In this document: positions 17,698 through 26,445 of the stretch, in pieces
How the letters are laid out: every line of letters starts with the position of its first letter
How positions within the stretch are numbered: the stretch's first letter is position 1
DNA from: Marichromatium purpuratum 984
Lineage (GTDB): Bacteria > Pseudomonadota > Gammaproteobacteria > Chromatiales > Chromatiaceae
Length of the DNA: 64,000 nt
Direction: 5' to 3'
Assembly (NCBI RefSeq): GCF_000224005.2
Contig: NZ_CP007031.1
Span: 2,943,001 to 3,007,000, forward strand
The notes under the pieces: generated by a model
Databases searched by the model: none
What the model saw: the letters and a program-made list of their open reading frames with translations, nothing else
What the model was told of the DNA's origin: nothing
Program-made: the position numbers and the translations under genes

Positions 17698-19284
17698 ATG
17701 TCCAGCCACACCTCCAACATCCACGCCGACCGCGTCCTGATCCTGGACTTCGGCTCCCAGTACACCCAGCTGATCGCGCGCCGCGTGCGCGAGGCCGGCG
17801 TCTATTGCGAACTCCACCCGTGCGACATGGACGCGCAGGCGATCCGCGACTTCGCCCCGCGCGGCATCATCCTCTCCGGCGGCCCGCAGTCGGTGCACGA
17901 GGCCGAGACCCCGCGCGCCGATCCGCTGGTCTTCGAGCTCGGCGTACCGGTGTTCGGCATCTGCTACGGCATGCAGACCATGGCCGCCCAGCTCGGCGGC
18001 AGCGTCAACGCCGCCAACCACCGCGAGTACGGCTACGCCCAGGTGCGCGCACGCGGTCACTCGCGCCTGCTGCGCGACATCGAGGACCACACCAGCGCGG
18101 ACGGCTTCGGTCTGCTCGACGTGTGGATGAGCCACGGCGACCGCGTCGAGAGCCTGCCCGAGGGCTTCACCGTCATCGCCGAGACCGACAACGCCCCGCT
18201 CGCCGGCATCGCCGACGAGAGCCGCGGCTTCTACGGCGTGCAGTTCCACCCCGAGGTCACCCACACCCGTCAGGGCAAGCGCATCATCGAGCGCTTCGTC
18301 CACGACATCTGCGGCTGCGCCAGCCTGTGGACCCCGAGCAACATCATCGACGACAGCATCGCCCGCATCCGCGAGCAGGTCGGCGGCGACAAGGTGCTGC
18401 TCGGACTCTCCGGCGGGGTCGACTCCAGCGTGGTCGCGGCGCTGCTCCACCGCGCCATCGGCGATCAGCTCACCTGCGTGTTCGTCGACAACGGCCTGCT
18501 GCGTCTCGGCGAGGGCGATCAGGTGATGCGCACCTTCGCCAACCACATGGGCGTGAAGGTGATCCGCGTCGACGCCGAGGAACGCTTCCTCGGTCGGCTC
18601 AAGGGCGTCTCCGACCCCGAGCAGAAGCGCAAGATCATCGGCAACACCTTCATCGAGGTGTTCGACGACGAGGCCAGCCGCATCGAGGACGTCAAGTGGC
18701 TCGCCCAGGGCACCATCTACCCCGACGTGATCGAGTCGGCCGGCGCCAAGACCGGCAAGGCCAAGGTCATCAAGTCGCACCACAACGTCGGCGGCCTGCC
18801 CGAGGAGATGAACCTCTCGCTGGTCGAGCCGCTGCGCGAGCTGTTCAAGGACGAGGTGCGCAAGATCGGCGTCGAGCTGGGCCTGCCCTCGGAGATGGTC
18901 TACCGCCACCCCTTCCCCGGCCCCGGGCTGGGCGTGCGCATCCTCGGCGAGGTCGAGAAGGACTATGCCGAGACCCTGCGTCAGGCCGACCACATCTTCA
19001 TCGAGGAGCTGCGCGCGGCCAACCTCTATGACCAGGTCTCGCAGGCCTTCGCCGTGTTCCTGCCGGTGCGCTCGGTCGGCGTCGTCGGCGACAACCGTCT
19101 CTACGCCCACGTCATCGCGCTGCGCGCGGTCGAGACCATCGACTTCATGACCGCCCGCTGGGCCCACCTGCCCTACGACTTCCTCGAACGCGTCTGCCTG
19201 CGCATCGTCAACGAGGTCAATGGCGTCTCACGCGTGGTCTACGACATCACCGGCAAGCCGCCGGGGACCATCGAGTGGGAGTGA
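17698..19284 (+). CDS. guaA: GMP synthase (glutamine-hydrolysing)
   Basis: A 528-residue enzyme converting XMP to GMP with glutamine and ATP. The class I amidotransferase domain holds the nucleophile Cys in [11 protein letters not shown] and the His/Glu in [11 protein letters not shown]. The ATP pyrophosphatase domain begins with the P-loop [13 protein letters not shown], and the C-terminal dimerisation domain ends [17 protein letters not shown], the universal GuaA ending. ATG 17698 gives the standard start ([21 protein letters not shown]); a longer upstream frame is not conserved. Confidence 0.97.
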   Translation: MSSHTSNIHADRVLILDFGSQYTQLIARRVREAGVYCELHPCDMDAQAIRDFAPRGIILSGGPQSVHEAETPRADPLVFELGVPVFGICYGMQTMAAQLGGSVNAANHREYGYAQVRARGHSRLLRDIEDHTSADGFGLLDVWMSHGDRVESLPEGFTVIAETDNAPLAGIADESRGFYGVQFHPEVTHTRQGKRIIERFVHDICGCASLWTPSNIIDDSIARIREQVGGDKVLLGLSGGVDSSVVAALLHRAIGDQLTCVFVDNGLLRLGEGDQVMRTFANHMGVKVIRVDAEERFLGRLKGVSDPEQKRKIIGNTFIEVFDDEASRIEDVKWLAQGTIYPDVIESAGAKTGKAKVIKSHHNVGGLPEEMNLSLVEPLRELFKDEVRKIGVELGLPSEMVYRHPFPGPGLGVRILGEVEKDYAETLRQADHIFIEELRAANLYDQVSQAFAVFLPVRSVGVVGDNRLYAHVIALRAVETIDFMTARWAHLPYDFLERVCLRIVNEVNGVSRVVYDITGKPPGTIEWE

Positions 19285-19348
19285 GGTCGGGAGGGCTGTC
19301 GCCGGAGTGTGTTGCTGGCGGCAGCTAGAGATCAGGAAGAGAGGAAGA

Positions 19349-19372
19349 AGCCCGCGTGAGCGGGCTTTTTTT
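19349..19372 (+). terminator. Rho-independent terminator of guaBA
   Basis: AAGCCCGC (19349-19356) pairs with GCGGGCTT over a GTGA loop and is followed by a run of T residues to about 19372, 65 bp after the guaA stop. The following 280 bp up to 19651 contain no gene that I can support and mark a shift to lower GC. Confidence 0.85.
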
Positions 19373-19651
19373 GTTTCTGCAGGAGGGGGAAGTGTAGGAT
19401 TTGGTGGTTGGGGGAATTGGAGTCTGGAATCTGGGTGTCCTTTTTCTTGCGGGGAATATGATCACACGGGATGCAACACCTAAGCCGCGACCTGCACGGC
19501 TTGCCGTGCGCCGGCGCAGCGCGCAGCTAATGCGCGGGCGGAATTGACTAGCTGGCAAGCTCTCGGATATGGTTCGGGATGACAATTTTGTGACGAATTC
19601 AGCACTAACAGACCCAAGACGCACTTGCTAGTTGCAACTGGATTACCGATT

Positions 19652-20590
19652 ATGATTGGCATCTTTCCCTCCGACATCCCCGCTCCATGGTGGCTTCGTC
19701 TTCCCATCTATCTTCTGAGGTTTTTTCGCAAGACAAGCCTTGGAAGATATTTTGCTTTCCATTTCCGCAATCGGCTCGATTTATTCCTTTTTGCGGAGTT
19801 ACACCAAAAGGCGATACACGACATTCGTTCTCTTACGACTGCCCAATTGACGCTTGCGGAAAATAAGGAGCTTGCTTATGAGCATTTCGAAAGAGTCGCA
19901 GATTCTTGTAGAGACGTAATGGCCAATACGCTCGAAGTGTCGCCAGAGCAACTACATGCAACAATAAAAATATTCGCTGAGGATGATTGCCACGAAGCCA
20001 TCATCGGCCCCAACGATGGCGGCGGCATGAACGCGGAGGAGCACGAAAAGCTGATCGATAGAATCGGAGAACTTAAAGTATACACGCTTGCGCGTTCTAC
20101 AGATTCTAGCAACTATTGGTCGGGCAGGCCGTTTGATGTCGGCAGCAATCATTTTCATTTAGTTAGAGAGAACTCGAGTTTCGCGTCTATTTTGGGGGTG
20201 AAAGACAAGTACAATGATTGGCGGAGAAAGGCCTGCAATTGCTTTGTCGAAAACAGACTGACAGAACTCGCTAAACTTGAGAAATATGCGAACTCTGGGG
20301 TTTATTGGCAAGACCATTACTTGGCGGCAGCGGTCTTCCCGATAAGATATACACATCATGTAACCAGGCAACCGATTGTGGTTGGCTTTCTGACGTTCGA
20401 TGCCAAACATGCGGTTTTCGGCGCGTTTGGGGCGTACCCTGATATCTTCAATTTTGCAGATCCGATCAAGTATCGGGATGCGCTTTGGTCGAAAACTTTT
20501 TTCCATGTCGGAGGAATCTTGGCTGACACTCTAATGCCAGGGCTGCTGCAGTATCACCGGAATCGGGGCAGCAACTTAGACAGCATATAA
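19652..20590 (+). CDS. Uncharacterised protein with N-terminal hydrophobic segment and GAF-like C-terminal half
   Basis: A 312-residue protein whose base composition is clearly AT-richer than its neighbours. Residues 9-22 form a short hydrophobic segment (LRLPIYLLRFF). Residues about 50-80 are helical. The C-terminal half runs HLVRENSSFASILGVKDKYNDW, then a long helix, then FPIRYTHHVTRQPIVVGFLTFDAK, in the style of a GAF-like sensor domain. ATG 19652 is preferred to TTG 19625. A small gene starts directly after the stop. The isolated position, foreign composition and sensor-like fold recall accessory or defence genes, but no family is recognised. Confidence 0.6.
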   Translation: MIGIFPSDIPAPWWLRLPIYLLRFFRKTSLGRYFAFHFRNRLDLFLFAELHQKAIHDIRSLTTAQLTLAENKELAYEHFERVADSCRDVMANTLEVSPEQLHATIKIFAEDDCHEAIIGPNDGGGMNAEEHEKLIDRIGELKVYTLARSTDSSNYWSGRPFDVGSNHFHLVRENSSFASILGVKDKYNDWRRKACNCFVENRLTELAKLEKYANSGVYWQDHYLAAAVFPIRYTHHVTRQPIVVGFLTFDAKHAVFGAFGAYPDIFNFADPIKYRDALWSKTFFHVGGILADTLMPGLLQYHRNRGSNLDSI

Positions 20591-20605
20591 ATGTCGAGGA
20601 TCAGA

Positions 20606-20806
20606 ATGAAAAAAACCGCCGCTTTGAACAGGTTTGAGAAGTTGCTTGAGATGCGTGAGGATTGGCCGTCAAACGAGGGGCCAAGCGGCATTGTACAAAA
20701 ACTGGATAGAGGTCTACTGGAGATAGCCGATCGGCATTCCAGGGCTGCTCAGGGAGAGCAATCTCGTCGAGAGCAGAGAGAGACTAAGGGAAAATCCCCC
20801 GTTTGA
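20606..20806 (+). CDS. Small protein paired with the GAF-like gene
   Basis: A 66-residue charged protein (MKKTAALNRFEKLLEMREDW at the N-terminus, Arg/Glu/Gln-rich C-terminus). GAGG lies 7 bp before ATG 20606; an in-frame ATG at 20591 abuts the upstream TAA. Tight spacing implies an operon with the preceding gene, perhaps as partner or regulator. It shares the lower GC of that gene. Nothing is recognised between 20807 and 21049, except two copies of ACTGTCAACTC (20852-20862 and 21032-21042). Confidence 0.5.
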   Translation: MKKTAALNRFEKLLEMREDWPSNEGPSGIVQKLDRGLLEIADRHSRAAQGEQSRREQRETKGKSPV

Positions 20807-21049
20807 GCATCAGCCAAACGAATGGAGCAGGGAGGAACGCCAGTAACCAGTACTGTCAACTCAAGGGGGCCTTGAAGAATCGCCATCCCGAAGTGTCGCC
20901 GTACTCGTGATACATTTTGGGGCATCCCTGTCCCAAAGTGACTGCGCTCGGCGACAGCCTTCTTGCCCCGATTCGCCCGGGTCTTGTAAGGGGCACCGAC
21001 AACCATTTACGGGTCTTATCAAACAGGTAAAACTGTCAACTCCCCCTTT

Positions 21050-21322
21050 TTAGGTCCATCCATAAATAGACACTGCGGTATGTCCGCGGCGGTTGAGAAA
21101 CTCGATGGGTGAAAGATCGCCGAGCGATTCGTGCGGTCGGCGTAGGTTGTATTCGTCGAGCCAGTCGTCTGCCTGTTGGCGAACCTCCTCGAGGGTGTTG
21201 AAGAGCCAGGCATCGAGGACCTCGCGGCGGAAGCTGCCGTTGAAACGCTCGATGAAGCCGTTCTGGGTCGGTTTCCCGGGGCTGATGAAGTCGAGGGCGA
21301 TGCCACGTTCGGTGGCCCAAAG
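21050..21322 (-). pseudogene. IS3-family transposase fragment (OrfB C-terminal end)
   Basis: The minus strand encodes the end of an IS3-type integrase core: ISPGKPTQNGFIERFNGSFRR, then LDEYNLRRPHESLGDLSPIEF, the final catalytic Glu region and C-terminus. The upstream part of the gene is missing: the reading frame enters the RAYT-associated hairpin at 21325-21344, so the element was cut exactly where that hairpin begins. Non-functional remnant. Confidence 0.85.
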
Positions 21323-21324
21323 TA

Positions 21325-21514
21325 GTAAAGGGACACCCATTTACCGTTGACGCTCCCGCTCCCAAGGCGCTCTCCTACGCTTCCTCCAACACCTCCAGCG
21401 GAGATGCCCCATGACTCGTCCCCGCGCCTCGCTCGTCTCCTTGTCTAATACGCCTTGGTATCACGTCGTCACGCGCTGCGTGCGCCGGGCGTATCTGCGC
21501 AGTATAAAAGCAGT
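21325..21514 (+). mobile_element. RAYT element copy A (left end, promoter and first 29 codons only)
   Basis: It begins with the perfect hairpin GTAAAGGGACACCCATTTAC (21325-21344), then the built-in promoter region and the transposase start at 21411 (MTRPRASLVSLSNTPWYHVV). Similarity to full copies stops at about 21498 and is followed by CAGTATAAAAG twice (21500-21521), running into the next hairpin. The promoter spacer has a small extra insertion. It cannot encode an active protein. Confidence 0.8.
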
Positions 21515-21541
21515 ATAAAAGGACACCCACTTACCGTTGAA
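21515..21541 (+). repeat. Mini-copy of the RAYT left end (hairpin only)
   Basis: A hairpin variant ending CACCCACTTAC followed by only CGTTGA of the promoter; it is then interrupted directly by the next hairpin at 21542. It is the shortest left-anchored copy in the array, about 25 bp. Confidence 0.75.
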
Positions 21542-21819
21542 ATAAAGGGACACCCATTTACCGTTGACGCTCCCAAGGCGCTCTCCTACGCTTCTCTCAA
21601 GATCCCCAGCGGAGATGCCCCATGACCCGTCCCCGCGCCGTGCTCGTCTCCTTGTCCGATACGCCCTGGTATCACGTCGTCACGCGGTGCGTGCGCCGGG
21701 CGTATCTCTGCGGCTTCGATCGGCTGACGGGGCGTAGTTTCGAGCATCGGCGCGGGTGGGTGGAGTTGCGGTTGCGTCAGCTCGCCGGGGTGTTCGCGAT
21801 CGATGTGGCGGCCTACGGG
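21542..21819 (+). mobile_element. RAYT element copy B (truncated after about 65 codons)
   Basis: Hairpin 21542-21561, promoter, and a transposase start at 21622 ([20 protein letters not shown]). The reading frame matches full copies to VFAIDVAAY at about 21817, just before the HVH catalytic motif, then runs into the hairpin of copy C. The upstream half of the HUH domain alone is not functional. Confidence 0.82.
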
Positions 21820-21841
21820 GTAAAAGGACACCCACTTACCG

Positions 21842-21870
21842 TTGACGCTCCCAAGGCGCTCTCCTACGCT
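21842..21870 (+). promoter_or_regulatory. Promoter carried inside every RAYT left end (shown for copy C)
   Basis: TTGACG, a 17-bp spacer and TACGCT follow the hairpin by 2 bp. The -35 box matches the consensus at five of six positions; the -10 box is weaker. The same arrangement recurs in copies B, D, E, F and G, so each transposition of the left end also moves a promoter reading outward to the right. Confidence 0.65.
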
Positions 21871-21899
21871 TCTCTCAACACCTCCAGCGGAGATGCCCC

Positions 21900-23096
21900 A
21901 TGACTCGTCCCCGCGCCTCGCTCGTCTCCTTGTCCGATACGCCCTGGTATCACGTCGTCACGCGCTGCGTGCGCCGGGCGTATCTGTGTGGCTTCGATCG
22001 GTTGACCGGGCGGAGTTTCGAGCATCGACGCGGGTGGGTGGAGTTGCGGCTACGGCAGCTCGCCGGGGTGTTCGCGATCGATGTGGCGGCCTATGCGGTG
22101 ATGAGCAATCACGTGCATCTGGTAGTGCGGGTGGATGCCGATCGGGCGGCGGGGTGGTCGGATGATGAGGTGCTGCGGCGCTGGCGGTGTCTGTTCCGCG
22201 GGCCTGTGGTGGTGGAGCGGTTCTTGTCGCCGGCGACGCGGGCGGGGATGACCGAGGCGGAGCTGGATGGGGTCGCGGGGTTGGTCGCGATCTATCGGGC
22301 GCGGCTGGCGGATCTCTCGTGGTTCATGCGGGTGTTGAACGAGTCGATCGCGCGGGCGGCGAACCGGGAGGACGGGGTGCGGGGACGGTTCTGGGAGGGA
22401 CGCTTCCGTTCGCAGGCGATCCTCGACGAGACGGCGCTGTTGGCGGTGATGGCCTATGTCGATCTCAACCCGATTCGGGCGGGGATTGCGGAGGCGCCGG
22501 AGGAGAGTGCGCATACCGGGATTGCGGCACGGATCGCCGCCTTGCGTGCGGGCGATGAGGGTACGGCGATCGGGCAGCACCTCGACGTGGCGTACCGCCC
22601 GAATGTCGGGCCGGAGACATCACCAGAGATCTCTCCCGATTCGCAACGACCGATTCCCTACCAGCGCAAGACACCAGCCAGCCACGCACCCACACCGCCC
22701 GAACCCGAGAACGACGCCTCACCGGACGCCCGCAGCACCAACCTCTGGGAAGCGGCCCTCAACCGCCTCCCCCCTGCCCCACTACTACCCTTCGGCAACC
22801 CCGCCGAGGTCCCGGCGGCGATCCCCTTCACCTTCGGCGACTATCTGACCCTGGTCGACTCGCTCGGTCGCGCCCTGCATCCACGCAAGCGCGGGGCGAT
22901 CCCGGCGGAGCTGCCCGACATCCTCACCCGGCTCGGAATCGCGCCGGAGCGCTTCGTCGAGCACGCGGGCTTCCTGCTCAAGGGGTTCGGTGCCGCGATC
23001 GGTGCGCCAGAGCGACTGACCGCACTCGCCGCACAGCGCGAGTGTCGTTATCTGCGGGGATTGCGGCGCGCCCGACTGTTGTTCTCGGCTGCTTGA
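21900..23096 (+). CDS. REP-associated tyrosine transposase (RAYT), copy C, full length
   Basis: A 398-residue HUH-superfamily transposase. The HUH motif is SNHVHLVV (about residue 62-69). The following helical part contains NESIARAANREDGVRGRFWEGRFRSQAI and YVDLNPIRAGI, whose Tyr is the candidate nucleophile. A variable Pro-rich linker (about 225-295) leads to a C-terminal module with DYLTLVDSLGRALHPRKRGAIPAELPDIL and ERFVEHAGFLLKGFGAAIGAPERL. RAYTs nick and join single-stranded DNA at short hairpins. AGCGGAG precedes ATG. The linker is nearly identical to copy F but different from copy G. Confidence 0.9.
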   Translation: MTRPRASLVSLSDTPWYHVVTRCVRRAYLCGFDRLTGRSFEHRRGWVELRLRQLAGVFAIDVAAYAVMSNHVHLVVRVDADRAAGWSDDEVLRRWRCLFRGPVVVERFLSPATRAGMTEAELDGVAGLVAIYRARLADLSWFMRVLNESIARAANREDGVRGRFWEGRFRSQAILDETALLAVMAYVDLNPIRAGIAEAPEESAHTGIAARIAALRAGDEGTAIGQHLDVAYRPNVGPETSPEISPDSQRPIPYQRKTPASHAPTPPEPENDASPDARSTNLWEAALNRLPPAPLLPFGNPAEVPAAIPFTFGDYLTLVDSLGRALHPRKRGAIPAELPDILTRLGIAPERFVEHAGFLLKGFGAAIGAPERLTALAAQRECRYLRGLRRARLLFSAA

Positions 23097-23184
23097 AGGA
23101 AGGTCACCCCAGCGTCTCAGGGAAGACTCGTAGCGGACCGTCTTCCGCTCAAGGCCGGTATCATTCGATGGGGAACGCGCCCGT

Positions 23185-23418
23185 TCAGCCCGCGTGACCG
23201 AGGTAGCCCTCGATCATGGGCGTCCATTCCGGGCTCTGGATCATGCGCAGAATCCACCGATTGACGGGCTCGCGTAGCTCGGTCTCCGGCGGAAGCGCGA
23301 TGCCGTAATCCTGCCGCAGCAGAATGCCCGGCAGCACACGGAGTTCACCGGCATGCTCCGAGCTGACCAGGTGTCTCAGGATAGGCAGGTCATAGACGAC
23401 GGCATCGGCCCGCCCGGC
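23185..23418 (-). pseudogene. 3' fragment of the glutamate-receptor-like channel gene
   Basis: The minus strand encodes the last about 78 residues of the protein at 27750-28847, nearly identical (AVVYDLPILRHLVSSEHAGELRVLPGILLRQ at its start). The upstream part is absent: the frame passes into AAGTAAA-type stutter sequence and a hairpin. It is a passenger of RAYT copy C and has no start or membrane part. Confidence 0.88.
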
Positions 23419-23464
23419 CAAGTAAACACAAGTAAAAAACACAAGTAAAAAGACACCCATTTAT
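23419..23464 (+). repeat. Stuttered RAYT hairpin junction
   Basis: Three successive starts of the same sequence occur: CAAGTAAACA, CAAGTAAAAAACA, then CAAGTAAAAAGACACCCATTTAT, the last being a complete though degenerate hairpin (23445-23464). Only the third continues. It joins a broken host gene on the left to an IS701-like fragment on the right. Confidence 0.7.
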
Positions 23465-23612
23465 CAGAGCTGCTGACGACGGCGCCGCGCAAGAACGGTT
23501 GGCAGTTGGCCGAGATATTAGGCGAGCGGCGTCCGGACGGGGTGCAGCAACTGCTCAACATGGCACGCTGGAACGCCGAGGCAGCGAGCTAGGTGCTGAA
23601 CGCCATAACGTC
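23465..23612 (+). pseudogene. Degenerate fragment of the IS701-like transposase
   Basis: The plus strand reads LLTTAPRKNGWQLAEILGERRPDGVQQLL and ARWNAEAAS before an in-frame stop. This matches an internal N-terminal part of the transposase at 28999-30159 with several substitutions. Both ends are missing. From 23613 to 23833 I see no gene, apart from possible control DNA of the next module. Confidence 0.82.
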
Positions 23613-23833
23613 TCACGCAAAGAACGCTATAATCTCATCCGGCCTTCTTAAAGATCACTAACATGACAAGCTGGCCTTCCCCACGACTGAGAATCGATGA
23701 GGTCACGGGCGCCACTCTCGGTCAGTGAGAGGCGTGGATTTGCCACGAGCCGACGCCAGAGGAGGCCCTGGGCGGGCCGCTTTGGAGGGTCGATCAAAGA
23801 CAACTGTCATCCATGTGCACCTGAAGGTTCCCC

Positions 23834-24136
23834 ATGAAATCCATCCGTGTCGAGCGCGCCCTCAAGAAGCTGGGCGCCGACATCCGCGATGCACGGCGGC
23901 GCCGGCGCATCAGTACCGAGCTGATGGCCGAGCGCATGGGCGTTTCGCGCGGAACGCTCAACCGCCTCGAAGCTGGCAATCCAAACGTCGCGATCAGCGC
24001 CTGGGCCTCGGCCCTGATGATTCTCGGTAAGCTCGATGCGCTCGCGGAGCTGATCGACCGGACGAAAGACCCGCTCGGGCTGGATCTCCTCGAGGAGCAG
24101 TTGCCGCAGCGCATTCGCGGAGGCCGGGTGCGGTGA
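23834..24136 (+). CDS. hipB: HipB-like Xre-family antitoxin/regulator
   Basis: A 100-residue protein with a helix-turn-helix (ADIRDARRRRRISTELMAERMGVSRGTLNRLEAG) of the Xre/HipB type. Its TGA overlaps the GTG start of the HipA-like gene (GTGA), the usual coupling of hipBA. In HipBA modules the antitoxin binds operator DNA and neutralises the HipA kinase. Here the partner is truncated, so the antitoxin may be an orphan. AAGGT precedes ATG at useful spacing. Confidence 0.85.
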   Translation: MKSIRVERALKKLGADIRDARRRRRISTELMAERMGVSRGTLNRLEAGNPNVAISAWASALMILGKLDALAELIDRTKDPLGLDLLEEQLPQRIRGGRVR

Positions 24137-24876
24137 GCACGTCCCTGGTTGTCACTTTGGATTGGCTGGGTGAGCGTCTGACGGTCGGCCAGCTCGATAT
24201 CTTCACCAGCCAGCGGGGAACCGAGCGCTATCAGTTCACCTATGATCGAGACTGGTGCCGGACGGGCTTCGCCATCGATCCCGACTTGGACCTCTTGCCA
24301 GGGATGCCCTTTCAGGCGAGCAAGCTGTGGGGCGCCTTCCAGGACATCGCCCCCGACCGCTGGGGACGGCTCGTCCAGGACCGGGTTTTCGACCACTACC
24401 TGAGCGAAAGCGATTACCTCCTGGGGGTCTCCGATCACATGCGGATGGGTGCCTTGCGATTGAGTCGCGCGGAGGCTCCCGGAGAATTCCTAGCCCTAAC
24501 CACGAACGTTCCGAAGCTGGTCCATCTACGGGCACTGGAAGCGGCGATCGCACGCCTGGAACAAGGCGTACCGACCGGTGCCGACCTCGCGCTCCTCGCC
24601 CAGCCGGGCTCATCCCTCGGCGGCGCCCATCCCAAGGCGGCGATCGAGGACAAGGGCAAGCTCTATATCGCCAAATTTCAATCCCGGCTCGATACCGAGC
24701 GGGTAGGGGCCTGGGAGGCGACTATGCTGGATCTCGCGGGAGCAGCGGGCCTGCGCGTGGCGAAGCATCGATTGCTCAACGCGAGCGGTGAGCGACCTGT
24801 GCTGTTGGTGGAACGGTTTGATCGACAACAAGGAGGAAGGGTTCCGTTCGCCTCGGCCATGACCCTGGCTGCATAG
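24133..24876 (+). pseudogene. hipA: Truncated HipA-like toxin kinase
   Basis: 247 residues corresponding to the N-terminal and early kinase part of HipA: VGQLDIFTSQRGTERYQFTYDRDW, then LPGMPFQASKLWGAFQDIAPDRWGR, the Gly-rich loop SSLGGAHPKAAI, and LLVERFDRQQGGRVPFASAMTL. The protein ends at a TAG created at the RAYT hairpin (24875-24894). The catalytic loop and DFG-like metal-binding region, which follow in intact HipA (about 410-440 residues), are lost, so kinase activity is unlikely. Start is GTG 24133. Confidence 0.85.
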
Positions 24877-25221
24877 AAAGGGACACCCACTTACCGTTGA
24901 CGCTCTCGAGGCCCTCTCCTACGCTTCCTCCAACACCCCCAGCGGAGATGCCCCATGACTCGTCCCCGCGCCGTGCTCGTCTCCTTGTCCGATACGCCTT
25001 GGTATCACGTCGTCACGCGGTGCGTGCGCCGGGCGTATCTCTGCGGCTTCGATCGGCTGACGGGGCGTAGTTTCGAGCATCGGCGCGGGTGGGTGGAGTT
25101 GCGGTTGCGTCAGCTCGCGGGGATGTTCGCGATCGATGTCGCGGCCTATGCGGTGATGAGCAATCACGTGCATCTGGTGGTGCGGGTCGATGCCAATCGG
25201 GCGGCGGGGTGGTCGGAAGAA
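24875..25221 (+). mobile_element. RAYT element copy D (truncated after HUH motif)
   Basis: Hairpin variant 24875-24894 directly at the hipA break, promoter, and a transposase start at 24955. The frame runs through [22 protein letters not shown] to about 25217 and then enters the next hairpin. The HUH motif is present but the catalytic-Tyr helix is missing. Confidence 0.82.
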
Positions 25222-25410
25222 ATAAAGGGACACCCACTTACCGTTGACGCCCCCAAGGCGCTCTCCTACGCTTCTCCCAACACCCCCAGCGGAGATGCCC
25301 CATGACTCGTCCCCGCGCCGCGCTCGTCTCCTTGTCCGATACGCCCTGGTATCACGTCGTCACGCGTTGCGTGCGCCGGGCGTATCTCTGCGGCTTCGAT
25401 CGGGACGGAA
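25222..25410 (+). mobile_element. RAYT element copy E (truncated after about 34 codons)
   Basis: Hairpin 25222-25241, promoter, and transposase start at 25301 ([20 protein letters not shown]). Similarity ends at GFDR near 25402 and a perfect hairpin begins at 25411. Non-coding in practice. Confidence 0.82.
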
Positions 25411-26410
25411 GTAAAGGGACACCCATTTACCGTTGACGCTCCCAAGGCGCTCTCCTACGCTTCATCCAACACCTCCAGCGGAGATGCCCCATGACCCGTC
25501 CCCGCGCCTCGCTCGTCTCCTTGTCCGATACGCCCTGGTATCACCTCGTCACGCGCTGCGTGCGACGCGCCTATCTCTGCGGCTTCGATCGGTTGACCGG
25601 GCGGAGTTTCGAGCATCGACGCGGCTGGGTGGAGTTGCGGTTGCGTCAGCTCGCCGGGGTGTTCGCGATCGATGTGGCGGCCTATGCAGTGATGAGCAAT
25701 CACGTGCATCTGGTGGTGCGGGTGGATGCCGATCGGGCGGCGGGGTGGTCGGATGATGAGGTGCTGCGGCGCTGGCGGTGTCTGTTCCGCGGGCCTGTGG
25801 TGGTGGAGCGGTTCTTGTCGCCGGCGACGCGGGCGGGGATGACCGAGGCGGAGCTGGATGGGGTCGCGGGGTTGGTCGCGATCTATCGGGCGCGGCTGGC
25901 GGATCTCTCGTGGTTCATGCGGGTGTTGAACGAGTCGATCGCGCGGGCGGCGAACCGGGAGGACGGGGTGCGGGGACGGTTCTGGGAGGGGCGCTTTCGC
26001 TCGCAGGCGATCCTCGACGAGACGGCGCTGTTGGCGGTGATGGCCTATGTCGATCTCAACCCGATCCGCGCCGGGATCGCGGAGACGCCGGAGGAGAGTG
26101 CGCATACCGGGATTGCGGCGCGGATCGCCGCCTTGCGTGCGGGCGATGAGGGTACGGCGATCGGGCAGCACCTCGACGTGGCGTACCGCCCGAATGTCGG
26201 GCCGGAGACATCACCAGAGATCTCTCCCGATTCGCAACGACCGATTCCCCACCAGCGCAAGACACCAGCCAGCCACGCACCCACACCACCCGAACCCGAG
26301 AACGACGCCTCACCGAACGTCCGCAGCACCAACCTCTGGGAAGCGGCCCTCAACCGCCTCCCCCCTGCCCCACTACTCCCCTTCGGCAACCCCGCCGAGG
26401 TCCCGGCGGC
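25411..26410 (+). mobile_element. RAYT element copy F (3'-truncated)
   Basis: It begins with the perfect hairpin GTAAAGGGACACCCATTTAC (25411-25430) and its promoter. The transposase gene 25491-26417 keeps both catalytic regions but stops at NPAEVPAAG, losing the last about 90 residues. The break coincides with a 19-bp duplicated junction (26408-26445). Confidence 0.85.
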
Positions 26411-26417
26411 GGGGTAA
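25491..26417 (+). pseudogene. RAYT transposase copy F, missing the C-terminal module
   Basis: 308 residues nearly identical to copy C up to residue 307, including [21 protein letters not shown] and YVDLNPIRAGI. The stop is formed by the GGGTAA of the following hairpin. The HUH domain could still fold; whether the lost C-terminal KRG module is needed is unknown. Copy F shares the copy C linker, so these two are sister copies. Confidence 0.82.
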
Positions 26418-26445
26418 AAGGACACCGGCGGGGTAAAAGGACACC
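26408..26445 (+). repeat. 19-bp exact tandem duplication at a RAYT junction
   Basis: GGCGGGGTAAAAGGACACC occurs at 26408-26426 and again at 26427-26445. It consists of the last bases of the truncated copy F plus the first part of the hairpin. Only the second unit continues as a whole hairpin (26433-26452). Confidence 0.85.

Larger units (their letters stand above)
21820..23418 (+). mobile_element. RAYT element copy C with captured neighbour DNA
   Basis: Left end hairpin at 21820-21839, promoter TTGACG (21842-21847) and TACGCT (21865-21870), complete transposase gene 21900-23096, then about 320 bp that match the DNA following copy G (27659-27983), including the 3' end of the glutamate-receptor-like gene. 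The right end falls inside that gene at about 23418 and meets a stuttered hairpin. This copy therefore carried host flanking sequence with it. Confidence 0.8.

Noticed and set aside
20852-21042. Repeat ACTGTCAACTC as a second mobile repeat family
   Set aside because: Only two copies of 11 bp in the window; too little to call, although it may mark old IS ends.
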